Assembly (NCBI GenBank): GCA_031268245.1
Contig: JAIRXN010000184.1
Coordinates: 1-16,425, forward strand
Direction: 5' to 3'
DNA length: 16,425 bases
Source of the DNA: Treponema sp.
GTDB lineage: Bacteria > Spirochaetota > Spirochaetia > Treponematales > Breznakiellaceae
In this document: positions 1-6,829 of the stretch, piece after piece
Numbering within the stretch: position 1 is the stretch's first letter
Layout: the number at the start of each line of letters is the position of its first letter
Program-made: the position numbers and the translations under genes
The notes under the pieces: model-generated
The model's input: only the letters and a program-made list of their open reading frames with translations
What the model was told of the DNA's origin: nothing
Databases searched by the model: none

Positions 1-132
1 ATTAGATATCAATATTATAAATATTATTGTAATGGCTGCTGTATCAATTAAATAATAAATCTTTTGATATGAAAGCATTGCAAGAACAAATGTAACAATC
101 AAGAAAAAATTAGATACTACAAAAATTCCCAT
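1..132 (-). CDS. N-terminus of a membrane protein, truncated by the window edge
   Basis: I do not recognise this gene. Reading leftward from an ATG at 132-130, 44 codons run without a stop to the edge of the window. The peptide starts MGIFVVSNFFLIVTFVLAML and continues with a short polar stretch (SYQKIYYLIDT) and a second hydrophobic run (AAITIIFIILIS), so it looks like two membrane segments at the start of an integral membrane protein. A clear Shine-Dalgarno (AGAAAGG, 146-140) lies 7 nt before the ATG, and a perfect sigma-70 promoter lies further upstream (186-214). The coding sequence is very AT-rich, rich in ATT, ATA and TTT codons, unlike all other genes here, which suggests a gene of foreign or accessory origin. 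Function cannot be told from 44 residues. Confidence 0.7.
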   Translation of the reverse strand, partial: MGIFVVSNFFLIVTFVLAMLSYQKIYYLIDTAAITIIFIILISN

Positions 133-185
133 TATATTACCTTTCTATTATTTAGTTTATAGCACTAAATTACAAATTAAATACT

Positions 186-214
186 ATTATATGCCCTTAT
201 TAGTACCATGTCAA
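186..214 (-). promoter_or_regulatory. Consensus sigma-70 promoter for the AT-rich membrane-protein gene
   Basis: Read on the minus strand, TTGACA (214-209) and TATAAT (191-186) are both perfect consensus hexamers, separated by exactly 17 bp (208-192). The expected start near 179 gives a leader of roughly 47 nt before the ATG at 132, with a good ribosome binding site in it. A perfect match of both boxes at optimal spacing in front of a matching start codon is unlikely to be chance, even in AT-rich DNA. Confidence 0.8.
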
Positions 215-328
215 TCATTTTCCGGTAAATTTCTTATTTTATATATTTTCAAACTAATTTTAGCCGACATTGCACATAACAGATCTGTTTACGCTTTGGG
301 GCCTACGACTCATTCCGGCACATTTTGC

Positions 329-343
329 CCTGCCGAAGGCAGG
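329..343. repeat. Short GC hairpin, first of three in the eno 3' gap
   Basis: CCTGCC (329-334) and GGCAGG (338-343) form a perfect 6-bp stem with a 3-nt loop. No T-tract follows on either strand. It is the leftmost of three successive hairpins between 329 and 422. Confidence 0.5.
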
Positions 344-355
344 CCGGTAATCTAC

Positions 356-383
356 GGTAAGCGCCGTTTTAATGGCGCTTACC
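356..383. repeat. Perfect 10-bp inverted repeat downstream of eno
   Basis: GGTAAGCGCC (356-365) and GGCGCTTACC (374-383) pair perfectly around an 8-nt loop (GTTTTAAT). No T-tract follows on the minus strand, so it is not a classical intrinsic terminator for eno. It could be a processing or 3'-end stabilising structure, or part of a repeat element. Confidence 0.6.
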
Positions 384-387
384 GGGG

Positions 388-429
388 AGATATGCGCCGT
401 CCCAAAGGGATGGCGCATATCTATTTTTT
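388..429 (+). terminator. Terminator-like hairpin at the eno stop codon, T-tract on the plus strand
   Basis: Two arms (388-403 and 407-422), AGATATGCGCC-TCCC against GGGA-GGCGCATATCT, pair around an AAA loop with a single G-T wobble, giving a strong stem of about 16 bp. On the plus strand it is followed by TATTTTTT (422-429), the layout of an intrinsic terminator for rightward transcription, yet no rightward gene is visible to its left. On the minus strand the hairpin begins at the eno stop codon (423-421) and has an A-tract before it but no T-tract after it. It may mark the eno 3' end, stop antisense transcription into eno, or end a small plus-strand RNA. Confidence 0.55.
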
Positions 430-1719
430 GATACTGTAGAAGGCTTTCTTGCCCGCATAGCGGGAGATGCCTTCGAGTTGGTCTTCGATACGCATAAGCT
501 GGTTGTACTTGCAGACCCGGTCGGTACGGCTCATGGAGCCGGTCTTGATCTGTCCGGTTTCAAGGGCCACTACAAGGTCGGCGATAAAACTGTCCTCGGT
601 TTCCCCTGAGCGGTGGGATACTACTGCGGTATAACCTGCCCGTTTTGCCATCTCGACAGCCTCGTAGGTTTCGGTAACCGTACCGATCTGGTTCACCTTG
701 ATGAGGATCGAGTTGCAGGCGCCCATGGCGATGCCCTTCTCAAGCCGTTTTGTGTTTGTCACAAAGAAATCGTCGCCTACGATCTGGACTTTGGAACCCA
801 GGCTCTTGGTAAGCTTTACATAGCCGTCCCAGTCATCCTGATCCAAAGGATCTTCAATGGAGATGATGGGGTACTTGTTCACCCAGCCGGTATAGATTTC
901 GATCATCTCGTCGGCGCTAAAGAGCTTGCCGGGGTTGGACTTCCAGAACTTGTAGCCTTTCTTGTCGCCCTCGCCAAAGAGTTCGGAACTTGCGCAGTCC
1001 AAGGCAATGCCGAACTGATCTCCGGGTTTGTAACCTGCTTTCTCAATGGCCTTCATGATAAATTCCAGGGCTTCCTCGTTACCGATATCCGGCGCAAAAC
1101 CGCCTTCATCACCGACTGCAGTATTCTTTCCCGCATCGTGGAGCAGTTTCTTGAGGTTGTGGAATACTTCTGCTGTCCAGCGTACCGCTTCCCTTAAGGT
1201 TTCGGCGCCCACAGGCATGACCATGAATTCCTGAAAATCAATCTTGTTGTCCGAATGCTTGCCCCCGTTGATGATATTAGCCATGGGCACGGGGAGCAGA
1301 TTGGCGTGGAAGGATCCCAGGTACTTGTACAGGGGAATACCGAGGAAATCCGCGGCTGCACGGGCGGCAGCCATGGACACGCCTAGAATGGCGTTGGCGC
1401 CCAGCTTGCTCTTGTTCTCCGTCCCGTCAAGCTCGATCATGGTCTGATCGATGTCTACCTGTTCAAGGGCATCCATGCCCTGGAGTTCAGGCGCTATGAC
1501 ATTGTTTACGTTATCAACAGCCTTGAGAACTCCCTTCCCCAGATAGCGGCCCTTGTCTCCATCTCTCAGTTCCACCGCTTCATAGTCGCCGGTAGAAGCC
1601 CCGGAAGGAACCGCGGCCCTTCCTGTTGAACCGTCTTCCAAATGAACATCCACTTCCACAGTTGGATTTCCGCGGGAATCGAGAATCTCTCTCGCCTCCA
1701 CATATTCAATGATACTCAT
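421..1719 (-). CDS. eno: Enolase (phosphopyruvate hydratase)
   Basis: Converts 2-phosphoglycerate to phosphoenolpyruvate in glycolysis; cytoplasmic, Mg-dependent, and often also a surface or RNA-degradosome-associated protein in bacteria. The 432-residue length is normal for the family. All hallmarks are present: N-terminal AREILDSRGNPTVEVDV, the flexible loop PSGASTG, the catalytic-acid segment VGDEGGFAP, metal ligands in LDCASSE, SIEDP and VGDD, the catalytic lysine in LIKVNQIGT, and SHRSGETED near the C-terminus. The ATG at 1719 is set by an excellent ribosome binding site (GGAGGG, 1729-1724). The gene stands alone, divergent from the helicase, with a weak candidate promoter at 1750-1776. 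Its stop codon lies at the foot of a strong hairpin. Identification is secure. Confidence 0.98.
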   Translation of the reverse strand: MSIIEYVEAREILDSRGNPTVEVDVHLEDGSTGRAAVPSGASTGDYEAVELRDGDKGRYLGKGVLKAVDNVNNVIAPELQGMDALEQVDIDQTMIELDGTENKSKLGANAILGVSMAAARAAADFLGIPLYKYLGSFHANLLPVPMANIINGGKHSDNKIDFQEFMVMPVGAETLREAVRWTAEVFHNLKKLLHDAGKNTAVGDEGGFAPDIGNEEALEFIMKAIEKAGYKPGDQFGIALDCASSELFGEGDKKGYKFWKSNPGKLFSADEMIEIYTGWVNKYPIISIEDPLDQDDWDGYVKLTKSLGSKVQIVGDDFFVTNTKRLEKGIAMGACNSILIKVNQIGTVTETYEAVEMAKRAGYTAVVSHRSGETEDSFIADLVVALETGQIKTGSMSRTDRVCKYNQLMRIEDQLEGISRYAGKKAFYSIKK

Positions 1720-1749
1720 ACTTCCCTCCGTTAGGTTAATTAAGCTCGA

Positions 1750-1776
1750 ATAATATCAATTCTAACCTTTTTTCAA
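1750..1776 (-). promoter_or_regulatory. Candidate eno promoter
   Basis: On the minus strand TTGAAA (1776-1771) and TATTAT (1755-1750) are good -35 and -10 boxes, but the spacer is only 15 bp, shorter than the usual 16-18. It would place the transcript start some 20-25 nt before the eno ATG, leaving room for the GGAGGG ribosome binding site. The short spacer keeps this tentative. Confidence 0.35.
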
Positions 1777-1828
1777 GCCTTTGACCAGAGCACGGCTATG
1801 GTTTTTGGAACGGCCGCCTTAAATTTAG

Positions 1829-1859
1829 TGGAAAAACCGGGCCTTTGCCGGTTTTTCCA
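1829..1859. repeat. Perfect 12-bp dyad in the eno/helicase divergent region
   Basis: TGGAAAAACCGG (1829-1840) and CCGGTTTTTCCA (1848-1859) form a perfect 12-bp inverted repeat with a 7-nt spacer. It lies between the candidate eno promoter and the helicase promoter, upstream of both, where neither predicted transcript would contain it. That placement suits a protein-binding operator; a relic terminator is the other possibility, since T5 lies within the arm rather than after it. Confidence 0.6.
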
Positions 1860-1927
1860 AGAGATTGTTCCGAAAAAAACCTGAGTTTTGGAACAAGCTC
1901 AGTCTACTATCCATTCCCGGCAAAAAC

Positions 1928-1936
1928 TGCTATAAT
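1928..1936 (+). promoter_or_regulatory. Extended -10 promoter for the RNA helicase gene
   Basis: TGCTATAAT (1928-1936) is a perfect extended -10 element. The -35 position with a 17-bp spacer (TATCCA, 1908-1913) matches poorly, as is common for extended -10 promoters. Transcription should begin near 1943, only about four bases before the helicase ATG at 1947, so the mRNA would be essentially leaderless. Confidence 0.6.
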
Positions 1937-1946
1937 AGAAACAAAT

Positions 1947-3647
1947 ATGGAATTTAACGAACTAAATCTGCATCAGGATCTTAAACGGGGCATTGCAGAG
2001 GCCGGATACATCAACTGCATGCCCGTCCAGGAACAGGTTATAAAACACGCTTTTACAGGTCAGGATCTCTATGTCCAGTCCCAAACCGGAACAGGTAAAA
2101 CCGCCGCCTTTCTTGTCGTCATCTTTCAGCGGTTCCTTACGGAAGAAGCCCTCAAGGGGAAGAAGGCCATCATCATGGTGCCCACCAGGGAGCTGGCGGT
2201 TCAGGTTGAAGAAGAGGCAAAAGTGCTGGGGAAGTACCTCCCCTTCAAAATAGGCAGCTTTTACGGCGGTGTGGGTTATGTACAGCAGCAGCAGCTTCTC
2301 CGGGAACATGTCCAGATCCTTGTCGGTACCCCCGGCCGGGTTCTGGATTTGAACAAATCGGGACACATGAACCTGATGGATCTTGCCTTTCTCATCCTTG
2401 ATGAAGCAGACCGGATGTTCGACATGGGTTTCTATCCGGATCTCCGCAAGCTTATCAAGGTGGTGCCTCCGGCAGACAGACGGCAGACCATGCTCTTCAG
2501 CGCCACCCTCAATGCCTGGGTAAAGAATCTGGCCTGGGAGTACACCAAAGACCCGTTTGAAATCGAGATTGAGCCGGAAACGGTTACGGTGGACGAGGTG
2601 GAGCAGGTTCTCTACCATGTTCCCTCGGGTGAAAAAATACGTATCCTTCTCGGTATCCTGCAGCAGGAAAAGCCCGAAAGCGCCATCATCTTTTGTAATA
2701 CCAAACGTTACACGGAAATTGTGGCAAAACGGCTCCGTATGAACGGGATAGATGCGGAGTTCATCATCGGAGATCTTCCCCAGAAGCAGCGGCTGAGGAT
2801 TATTGACGATGTCAAGGCAGGAAAGACCCGTTTCCTGGTGGCTACCGATGTGGCGGCGCGGGGGCTGGATATTGAGGGGCTTGCCCTGGTCGTCAACTAC
2901 GATCTTCCGGTGGAAGCCGAAAACTATGTACACCGTATCGGCCGTACTGCCAGGGCAGGGAAAACCGGCAAGGCAATAACCCTGGCCAGCGAACAGGATG
3001 TCTACGAACTCCCCGCTATAGAAAAATACATCGGCAAGAAGATCCCGGCCCTGATTTCGGGGAAAGATTTGCAGGGTGAAGACAAGAGCGAGGGACAGCG
3101 GATACGGACTGAATTTGCCGGTTTCGGCCGGGACGACAGGGGCCGCGGAAGGCGGAACAGAGAGCCTGTCCGCCGGGAAAGGCACGGCGAAAGAGACCGG
3201 CCGCCGGGGGCACGGAGCGAAAACCGCAAACCGCGGCAAGATGAAAAACGCCCTGCCGGGCAGGAGATCGAAAACCTCGCGGCCTTAAGCTTTGAAGAAC
3301 GCATGGCCCGTTACAAGCAAAAATACGCCGGAAAAGCAGGCGGACAAGGCCCGGGCCAGGCGGCTTCAACGCATGGTTCCCCGGCAGATGAGAAGCGCGG
3401 GGAGAAAAGGCGCGGACGGAAGCCGCCGCAAGGCCGCGGCAAAGCGGATACTCCCCGGCGGAACAGGCCGCAGGGCCGCAGCGAAACGGAAACGAAGGTT
3501 CCCAAAAAAAGAGAATCCGGCGGCAAAGCCGAAGACAGGACCGGCAGCAAAACTGCTGTCGGCGAGGGAATCAAGACTTCCGTTCCCGGCAAAAAAGAAA
3601 AGAAGGGTCTCTTCGGAGCACTGCTGGGACTCTTAAAAAAGAAATAA
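1947..3647 (+). CDS. DEAD-box ATP-dependent RNA helicase with long basic tail
   Basis: Unwinds or remodels RNA, in roles such as ribosome assembly, mRNA decay or cold adaptation. The core holds every family motif in order: Q motif around Q28 (GYINCMPVQ), motif I SQTGTGKT (45-52), PTREL, TPGR, DEAD (152-155), SAT (185-187), IIFCNT, TDVAARGLD (from 300) and HRIGRTARAG (329-338). After about residue 370 comes a roughly 195-residue Arg/Lys/Gly-rich, low-complexity tail, a typical RNA-binding extension, ending in a short hydrophobic-basic segment (GLFGALLGLLKKK). The frame stays open upstream to 1845, but family alignment (FNELNLHQDL is the usual beginning) favours the ATG at 1947, giving 566 residues. 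No Shine-Dalgarno precedes it; an extended -10 ends 10 bases upstream. RhlE- or RhlB-like, but the subfamily is not certain. The ABC-F gene follows after 22 bases, probably in one transcript. Confidence 0.93.
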   Translation: MEFNELNLHQDLKRGIAEAGYINCMPVQEQVIKHAFTGQDLYVQSQTGTGKTAAFLVVIFQRFLTEEALKGKKAIIMVPTRELAVQVEEEAKVLGKYLPFKIGSFYGGVGYVQQQQLLREHVQILVGTPGRVLDLNKSGHMNLMDLAFLILDEADRMFDMGFYPDLRKLIKVVPPADRRQTMLFSATLNAWVKNLAWEYTKDPFEIEIEPETVTVDEVEQVLYHVPSGEKIRILLGILQQEKPESAIIFCNTKRYTEIVAKRLRMNGIDAEFIIGDLPQKQRLRIIDDVKAGKTRFLVATDVAARGLDIEGLALVVNYDLPVEAENYVHRIGRTARAGKTGKAITLASEQDVYELPAIEKYIGKKIPALISGKDLQGEDKSEGQRIRTEFAGFGRDDRGRGRRNREPVRRERHGERDRPPGARSENRKPRQDEKRPAGQEIENLAALSFEERMARYKQKYAGKAGGQGPGQAASTHGSPADEKRGEKRRGRKPPQGRGKADTPRRNRPQGRSETETKVPKKRESGGKAEDRTGSKTAVGEGIKTSVPGKKEKKGLFGALLGLLKKK

Positions 3648-3669
3648 TTTACGACAGGGTTATGTATTC

Positions 3670-5382
3670 ATGATTACAGTAAGCGATTTAAGCCTCTCTT
3701 ACGGAGAGCGTGTTCTGTTCAAAGATGTCAATTTGAAATTCACTCCCGGAAACTGTTACGGCATCATCGGCGCCAACGGAGCCGGAAAATCCACCTTTCT
3801 CAAGATCCTCTCCGGTGAAACCGAATATGACAGGGGAGAAATTTCCGTCAGTACCAATGAGCGCATTGCGGTGCTCAAACAGGATCACTTTGCCTTTGAG
3901 GAATACCCGGTACTGGAAACCGTGATAATGGGTTACCCCAAGCTGTACGGCATACAGAAGGAACGGGACTCCATCTACGCCAAAGAGGACTTCACCGAAG
4001 AAGACGGCATGAGGGCAAGCGAACTTGAGGCCGACTTTGCGGAACTGGGCGGCTGGGAAGCTGAAGCGCAGGCAAGCAGACTCCTCTCCGGTCTCGGCCT
4101 TGATGAGGAAGATCACGGCAAAATGATGGGCGAACTGGACGAATCAAAGAAGGTGAGGGTGCTTCTCGCTCAGGCCCTCTTCGGCAATCCCGACATCCTC
4201 CTGCTGGACGAGCCTACCAACGGTCTTGATCTTGAATCCATTTCATGGCTGGAAGAATTTCTCATTGATTTTCCCAACACTGTTATTGTTGTTTCACACG
4301 ATAGGCACTTTCTCAATTCGGTATGTACCCTGATCTGTGATATTGATTTTGGCAGAATTACTGCGTATTCGGGAAACTACGACTTCTGGTACCAGATGAG
4401 CCAGATGCTCCAGAGGCAGGCCAAGGAACAGCTTAAAAAACGGGAAGAAAAGGCACGGGAATTAAGGGAATTTATCCAGCGTTTTGCAAGCAATGCCAGC
4501 AAGAGCCGCCAGGCCACCAGCCGGAAAAAAGTCCTTGAAAAACTGGATCTTGAAAACCTTACGGTTACCAGCCGCAAATTTCCCTATGCGGGCTTCAAGC
4601 CCGAAAGGGAGATCGGCAACAATGTGCTGCGCGTGGAGAAACTCTGCGCATCTTCCGGCGAAGCAGAAGTACTGCGGAATTTTTCGTTCCTTGTAAACAA
4701 GGGAGAAAAAATCGCCTTTGTGGGTGCGGAACATGCCGCCAAGACTGCCCTCTTCGATATAATTGCGGGGGTAAAAAAACAGGAGGCTGGGGATTTTTAC
4801 TGGGGCCAGACCACCGGCGTTTCCTACTTCCCCAAGGATAATTCTTCTTTCTTCGATTCGGATCTCTCAATCACCGAATGGCTCCGCCAGTATTCCCCGG
4901 ATCAGGATGAAACCTATGTGCGCAGCTTTCTGGGGCGCATGCTTTTTTCCGGCGACGAGGCCCTGAAACCGGTAAATGTCCTTTCCGGAGGCGAAAAAGT
5001 CCGCTGCATGCTCTCAAAACTCATGCTTTCCGGAGCAAATATCCTCATCCTGGATGAACCTACAAACCATCTGGATCTGGAGGCGATCACGGCGCTCAAT
5101 GAAGGGCTTATCGCCTTTCCGGGGGTGCTTCTCTTCAATTCACACGATCATGAATTTATCACCTCAATTGCAAACCGCATCATCGAGATTCTCCCGCCGG
5201 GCAGTCCGGATTCCTGCATTGACCGCATGATGCCCTTTGACGACTATCTGACGGATGAACAGGTCAAGGCCGTTCGTTCCGAAGCCTATCATCATGTACA
5301 AAGCGCCGAAGGCGGCGCCGTTTCGTCAACTTCCTTGCGTTCATGGCCCGAAGGGACACATGCGGAACGGCTGAAAATTTAA
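3670..5382 (+). CDS. ABC-F family ATPase (YbiT-like)
   Basis: Soluble tandem-ATPase protein of the ABC-F family; relatives bind the ribosomal E site and aid translation or antibiotic protection. There are no membrane segments. Domain 1: Walker A GANGAGKST (34-42), degenerate signature LDESK (156-160), Walker B ILLLDEPTNGLD (176 on). The linker holds the charged helix and the ANASKSRQATSRKK motif typical of YbiT relatives. Domain 2: degenerate Walker A GAEHAAKTA (352-360), intact signature LSGGEKVR (438 on), Walker B ILILDEPTNHLD (458 on), switch histidine in NSHDHE (492). Thus the composite site made by Walker A1 and signature 2 looks intact, while the site made by Walker A2 and signature 1 is degenerate on both faces. 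A C-terminal tail of about 45 residues is poorly conserved by eye. Weak ribosome binding site AGGG (3656-3659). Convergent with the next gene, only 10 bases away, with no terminator seen. Confidence 0.92.
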   Translation: MITVSDLSLSYGERVLFKDVNLKFTPGNCYGIIGANGAGKSTFLKILSGETEYDRGEISVSTNERIAVLKQDHFAFEEYPVLETVIMGYPKLYGIQKERDSIYAKEDFTEEDGMRASELEADFAELGGWEAEAQASRLLSGLGLDEEDHGKMMGELDESKKVRVLLAQALFGNPDILLLDEPTNGLDLESISWLEEFLIDFPNTVIVVSHDRHFLNSVCTLICDIDFGRITAYSGNYDFWYQMSQMLQRQAKEQLKKREEKARELREFIQRFASNASKSRQATSRKKVLEKLDLENLTVTSRKFPYAGFKPEREIGNNVLRVEKLCASSGEAEVLRNFSFLVNKGEKIAFVGAEHAAKTALFDIIAGVKKQEAGDFYWGQTTGVSYFPKDNSSFFDSDLSITEWLRQYSPDQDETYVRSFLGRMLFSGDEALKPVNVLSGGEKVRCMLSKLMLSGANILILDEPTNHLDLEAITALNEGLIAFPGVLLFNSHDHEFITSIANRIIEILPPGSPDSCIDRMMPFDDYLTDEQVKAVRSEAYHHVQSAEGGAVSSTSLRSWPEGTHAERLKI

Positions 5383-5392
5383 TATTGTCTCA

Positions 5393-6829
5393 TTATTGAA
5401 TATTGAAATAATACCGTTCCAGATATGCTATCCGCCGCCTTGCATCGTTATAACGCGGGCTCTGCGGATACTCACTGACAAGCTTTCTGTAACATTCAAT
5501 GGAACGCTTAATATCCCTTGCGGGACTGCCGGCTTCATAAAACTGACCATAAAGCCACCAGGTCTCATCAGTCCCCGGAGGATAGCGTCTGCAAAATTCA
5601 TCCAGCGCGGCGATTGCGGAAGCAGTTTTCCCCGCTTCAAACTCCTCCCGGGCACGGGAGATTAATTCTTCAGGCTCTGCATTGAGGGGAATACCCGCCC
5701 CTTCACTCTCTCCGCTTCCGGCCTCCGCAGCGGAAAGCTCAGGCTGCCGCTCCGTGGGCACAGGGGCCGCAGGAACAGTTTCATCGACAGGCGGCGCTTC
5801 CGCAGGCGGAGATACTGCTCTAACACCGGTAGAAGTACTGTCAATTTCGGGCCAGCGGGGATTGGCGACTACCCTGCCCCGGTCAAGTGCATCAGAGCGG
5901 CCTGAGCCCCGAGGCGTCTCGCCGACGATCACCTGCACATGATCATTTACAATATAGTCCCGGATAAAATCCTGGCGGTAAAATTTCAACCCATAGGTAC
6001 CCGGCTTTTCGGCCCGGAAAATAAAACTCTGCCCCTCAGGATCGAGCCGCCGTGAATCGTAGCTTATACCGGATCTGCCTGCCAGTTCCCCCAGGTAAAC
6101 CCAGCCGGTTCCCCGAAACGGTACCTCAACAAGCTGCCCCGCCGTTGCCCGGACTATCCGGGAATACTCAATGGCCTCTTCTGCGGGTACAGGACTCATC
6201 TCTTCCCGGGGCAGCGCCGGGGCTTCGGGTACAGGTTTCGTCTCAGGTTCTTCCCGGACAATACGAAGCGGGGGCTCCTCTTCGGCAGGCCGAAGACGGC
6301 GGGGATCCGCCGGAGGCGGCCGCCTTTCCGTCTCTGCCGTGCCTTCGGCGGAGGAAGGGCCGATCTGCACGGGCCTTGCCGGAAGCGCCGGTTCAGACGG
6401 CGGTGGAACGGCAGGAAGAGGAAGGGGAGGAGAAGCCGGTTCAGGCATGGAAGCGGAAACAACATCCTCGGGCGGAGCTTCCTCTGGGCCGCCGGCTTCG
6501 GCCAGATCGATGAGAGGTTCAAGCACAGAGGCGGAAGGTTCGGAACTTTCAGGTTCCCCGGGAACTTCAACAACGGAAGGTTCTTCTTCCTGCCCTGTAG
6601 TTTGCGGAGCGGCAGGTTCTTCTTCCGGCTCTGCAGTTTGTAGAGCGGCAGGTTCTTCGGGTTGTTTTTCCGCAGGGGAAGAGGGAGCTTCAAGCTCCGC
6701 AAATGTCTCAGGCCGCGGAGCTTCGGTTTTCGGCAGGCCTTTGCAGGAAAAAATCAGGGAGAAACAGAAAAGCACAAGTATGGAGAAGCGGCCCCAAAAC
6801 CCGGAACATCCTCCGGTTGATCTGTTCAT
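5393..6829 (-). CDS. Putative lipoprotein with Pro/Glu-rich linker and C-terminal TPR-like repeats
   Basis: I do not recognise the protein by name. The N-terminus has a hydrophobic signal segment (15-28) ending LIFSC, a loose spirochaete-type lipobox, so Cys29 is the probable lipidated residue. Residues about 30-215 are a low-complexity Pro/Glu/Ala/Ser linker containing a 12-residue tandem repeat (about 61-84). A folded domain at about 218-306 (EYSRIVRATAGQLVEVPFRG through VNDHVQVIVGE) looks all-beta. A second disordered stretch is followed by a helical C-terminus (about 385-478) with the pattern of TPR repeats (ARDIKRSIECYRKLVSEYPQSPRYNDARRR), like outer-membrane assembly or cell-wall scaffolding proteins such as BamD or CpoB. 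Its ATG overlaps the stop of the upstream membrane-protein gene (ATGA, 6829-6826), so the two are probably translationally coupled and act together at the envelope. 478 residues. Confidence 0.8.
   Translation of the reverse strand: MNRSTGGCSGFWGRFSILVLFCFSLIFSCKGLPKTEAPRPETFAELEAPSSPAEKQPEEPAALQTAEPEEEPAAPQTTGQEEEPSVVEVPGEPESSEPSASVLEPLIDLAEAGGPEEAPPEDVVSASMPEPASPPLPLPAVPPPSEPALPARPVQIGPSSAEGTAETERRPPPADPRRLRPAEEEPPLRIVREEPETKPVPEAPALPREEMSPVPAEEAIEYSRIVRATAGQLVEVPFRGTGWVYLGELAGRSGISYDSRRLDPEGQSFIFRAEKPGTYGLKFYRQDFIRDYIVNDHVQVIVGETPRGSGRSDALDRGRVVANPRWPEIDSTSTGVRAVSPPAEAPPVDETVPAAPVPTERQPELSAAEAGSGESEGAGIPLNAEPEELISRAREEFEAGKTASAIAALDEFCRRYPPGTDETWWLYGQFYEAGSPARDIKRSIECYRKLVSEYPQSPRYNDARRRIAYLERYYFNIQ
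6578..6649. repeat. 36-bp tandem repeat inside the lipoprotein gene
   Basis: Two adjoining 36-base copies (6578-6613 and 6614-6649) share the frame AGGTTCTTCTTCC, a variable middle, GTTTG and GAGCGGC, and a partial third copy begins at 6650. They encode a 12-residue Glu/Pro/Ala/Gln unit (EEEPAAPQTTGQ and a diverged copy) in the disordered linker. Being a multiple of three, copy-number change would keep the frame. Confidence 0.7.

Larger units (their letters stand above)
133..420. other. Intergenic region between eno and the left-edge gene
   Basis: This 288-base gap has two halves. From 133 to about 290 it is strongly AT-rich and holds the promoter, leader and ribosome binding site of the left-edge gene. 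From about 290 to 420 composition returns to that of the chromosome and three hairpins follow each other. I see no convincing coding sequence: a plus-strand frame from 191 begins inside the minus-strand -10 box, has no ribosome binding site and shows no protein-like pattern. Confidence 0.6.

Noticed and set aside
191..439. 82-residue plus-strand frame in the left intergenic region
   Set aside because: It starts in the minus-strand -10 box, crosses the composition boundary and three hairpins, and lacks a ribosome binding site.
1845..1946. 34-residue upstream extension of the helicase from a TTG
   Set aside because: The TTG lies in the loop of the 1829-1859 dyad, there is no ribosome binding site, and the conserved domain begins at the ATG at 1947.
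1962..3239. 425-residue open frame antisense to the helicase
   Set aside because: The helicase motifs on the other strand are unmistakable; the antisense frame has no recognisable domains and no start signals.
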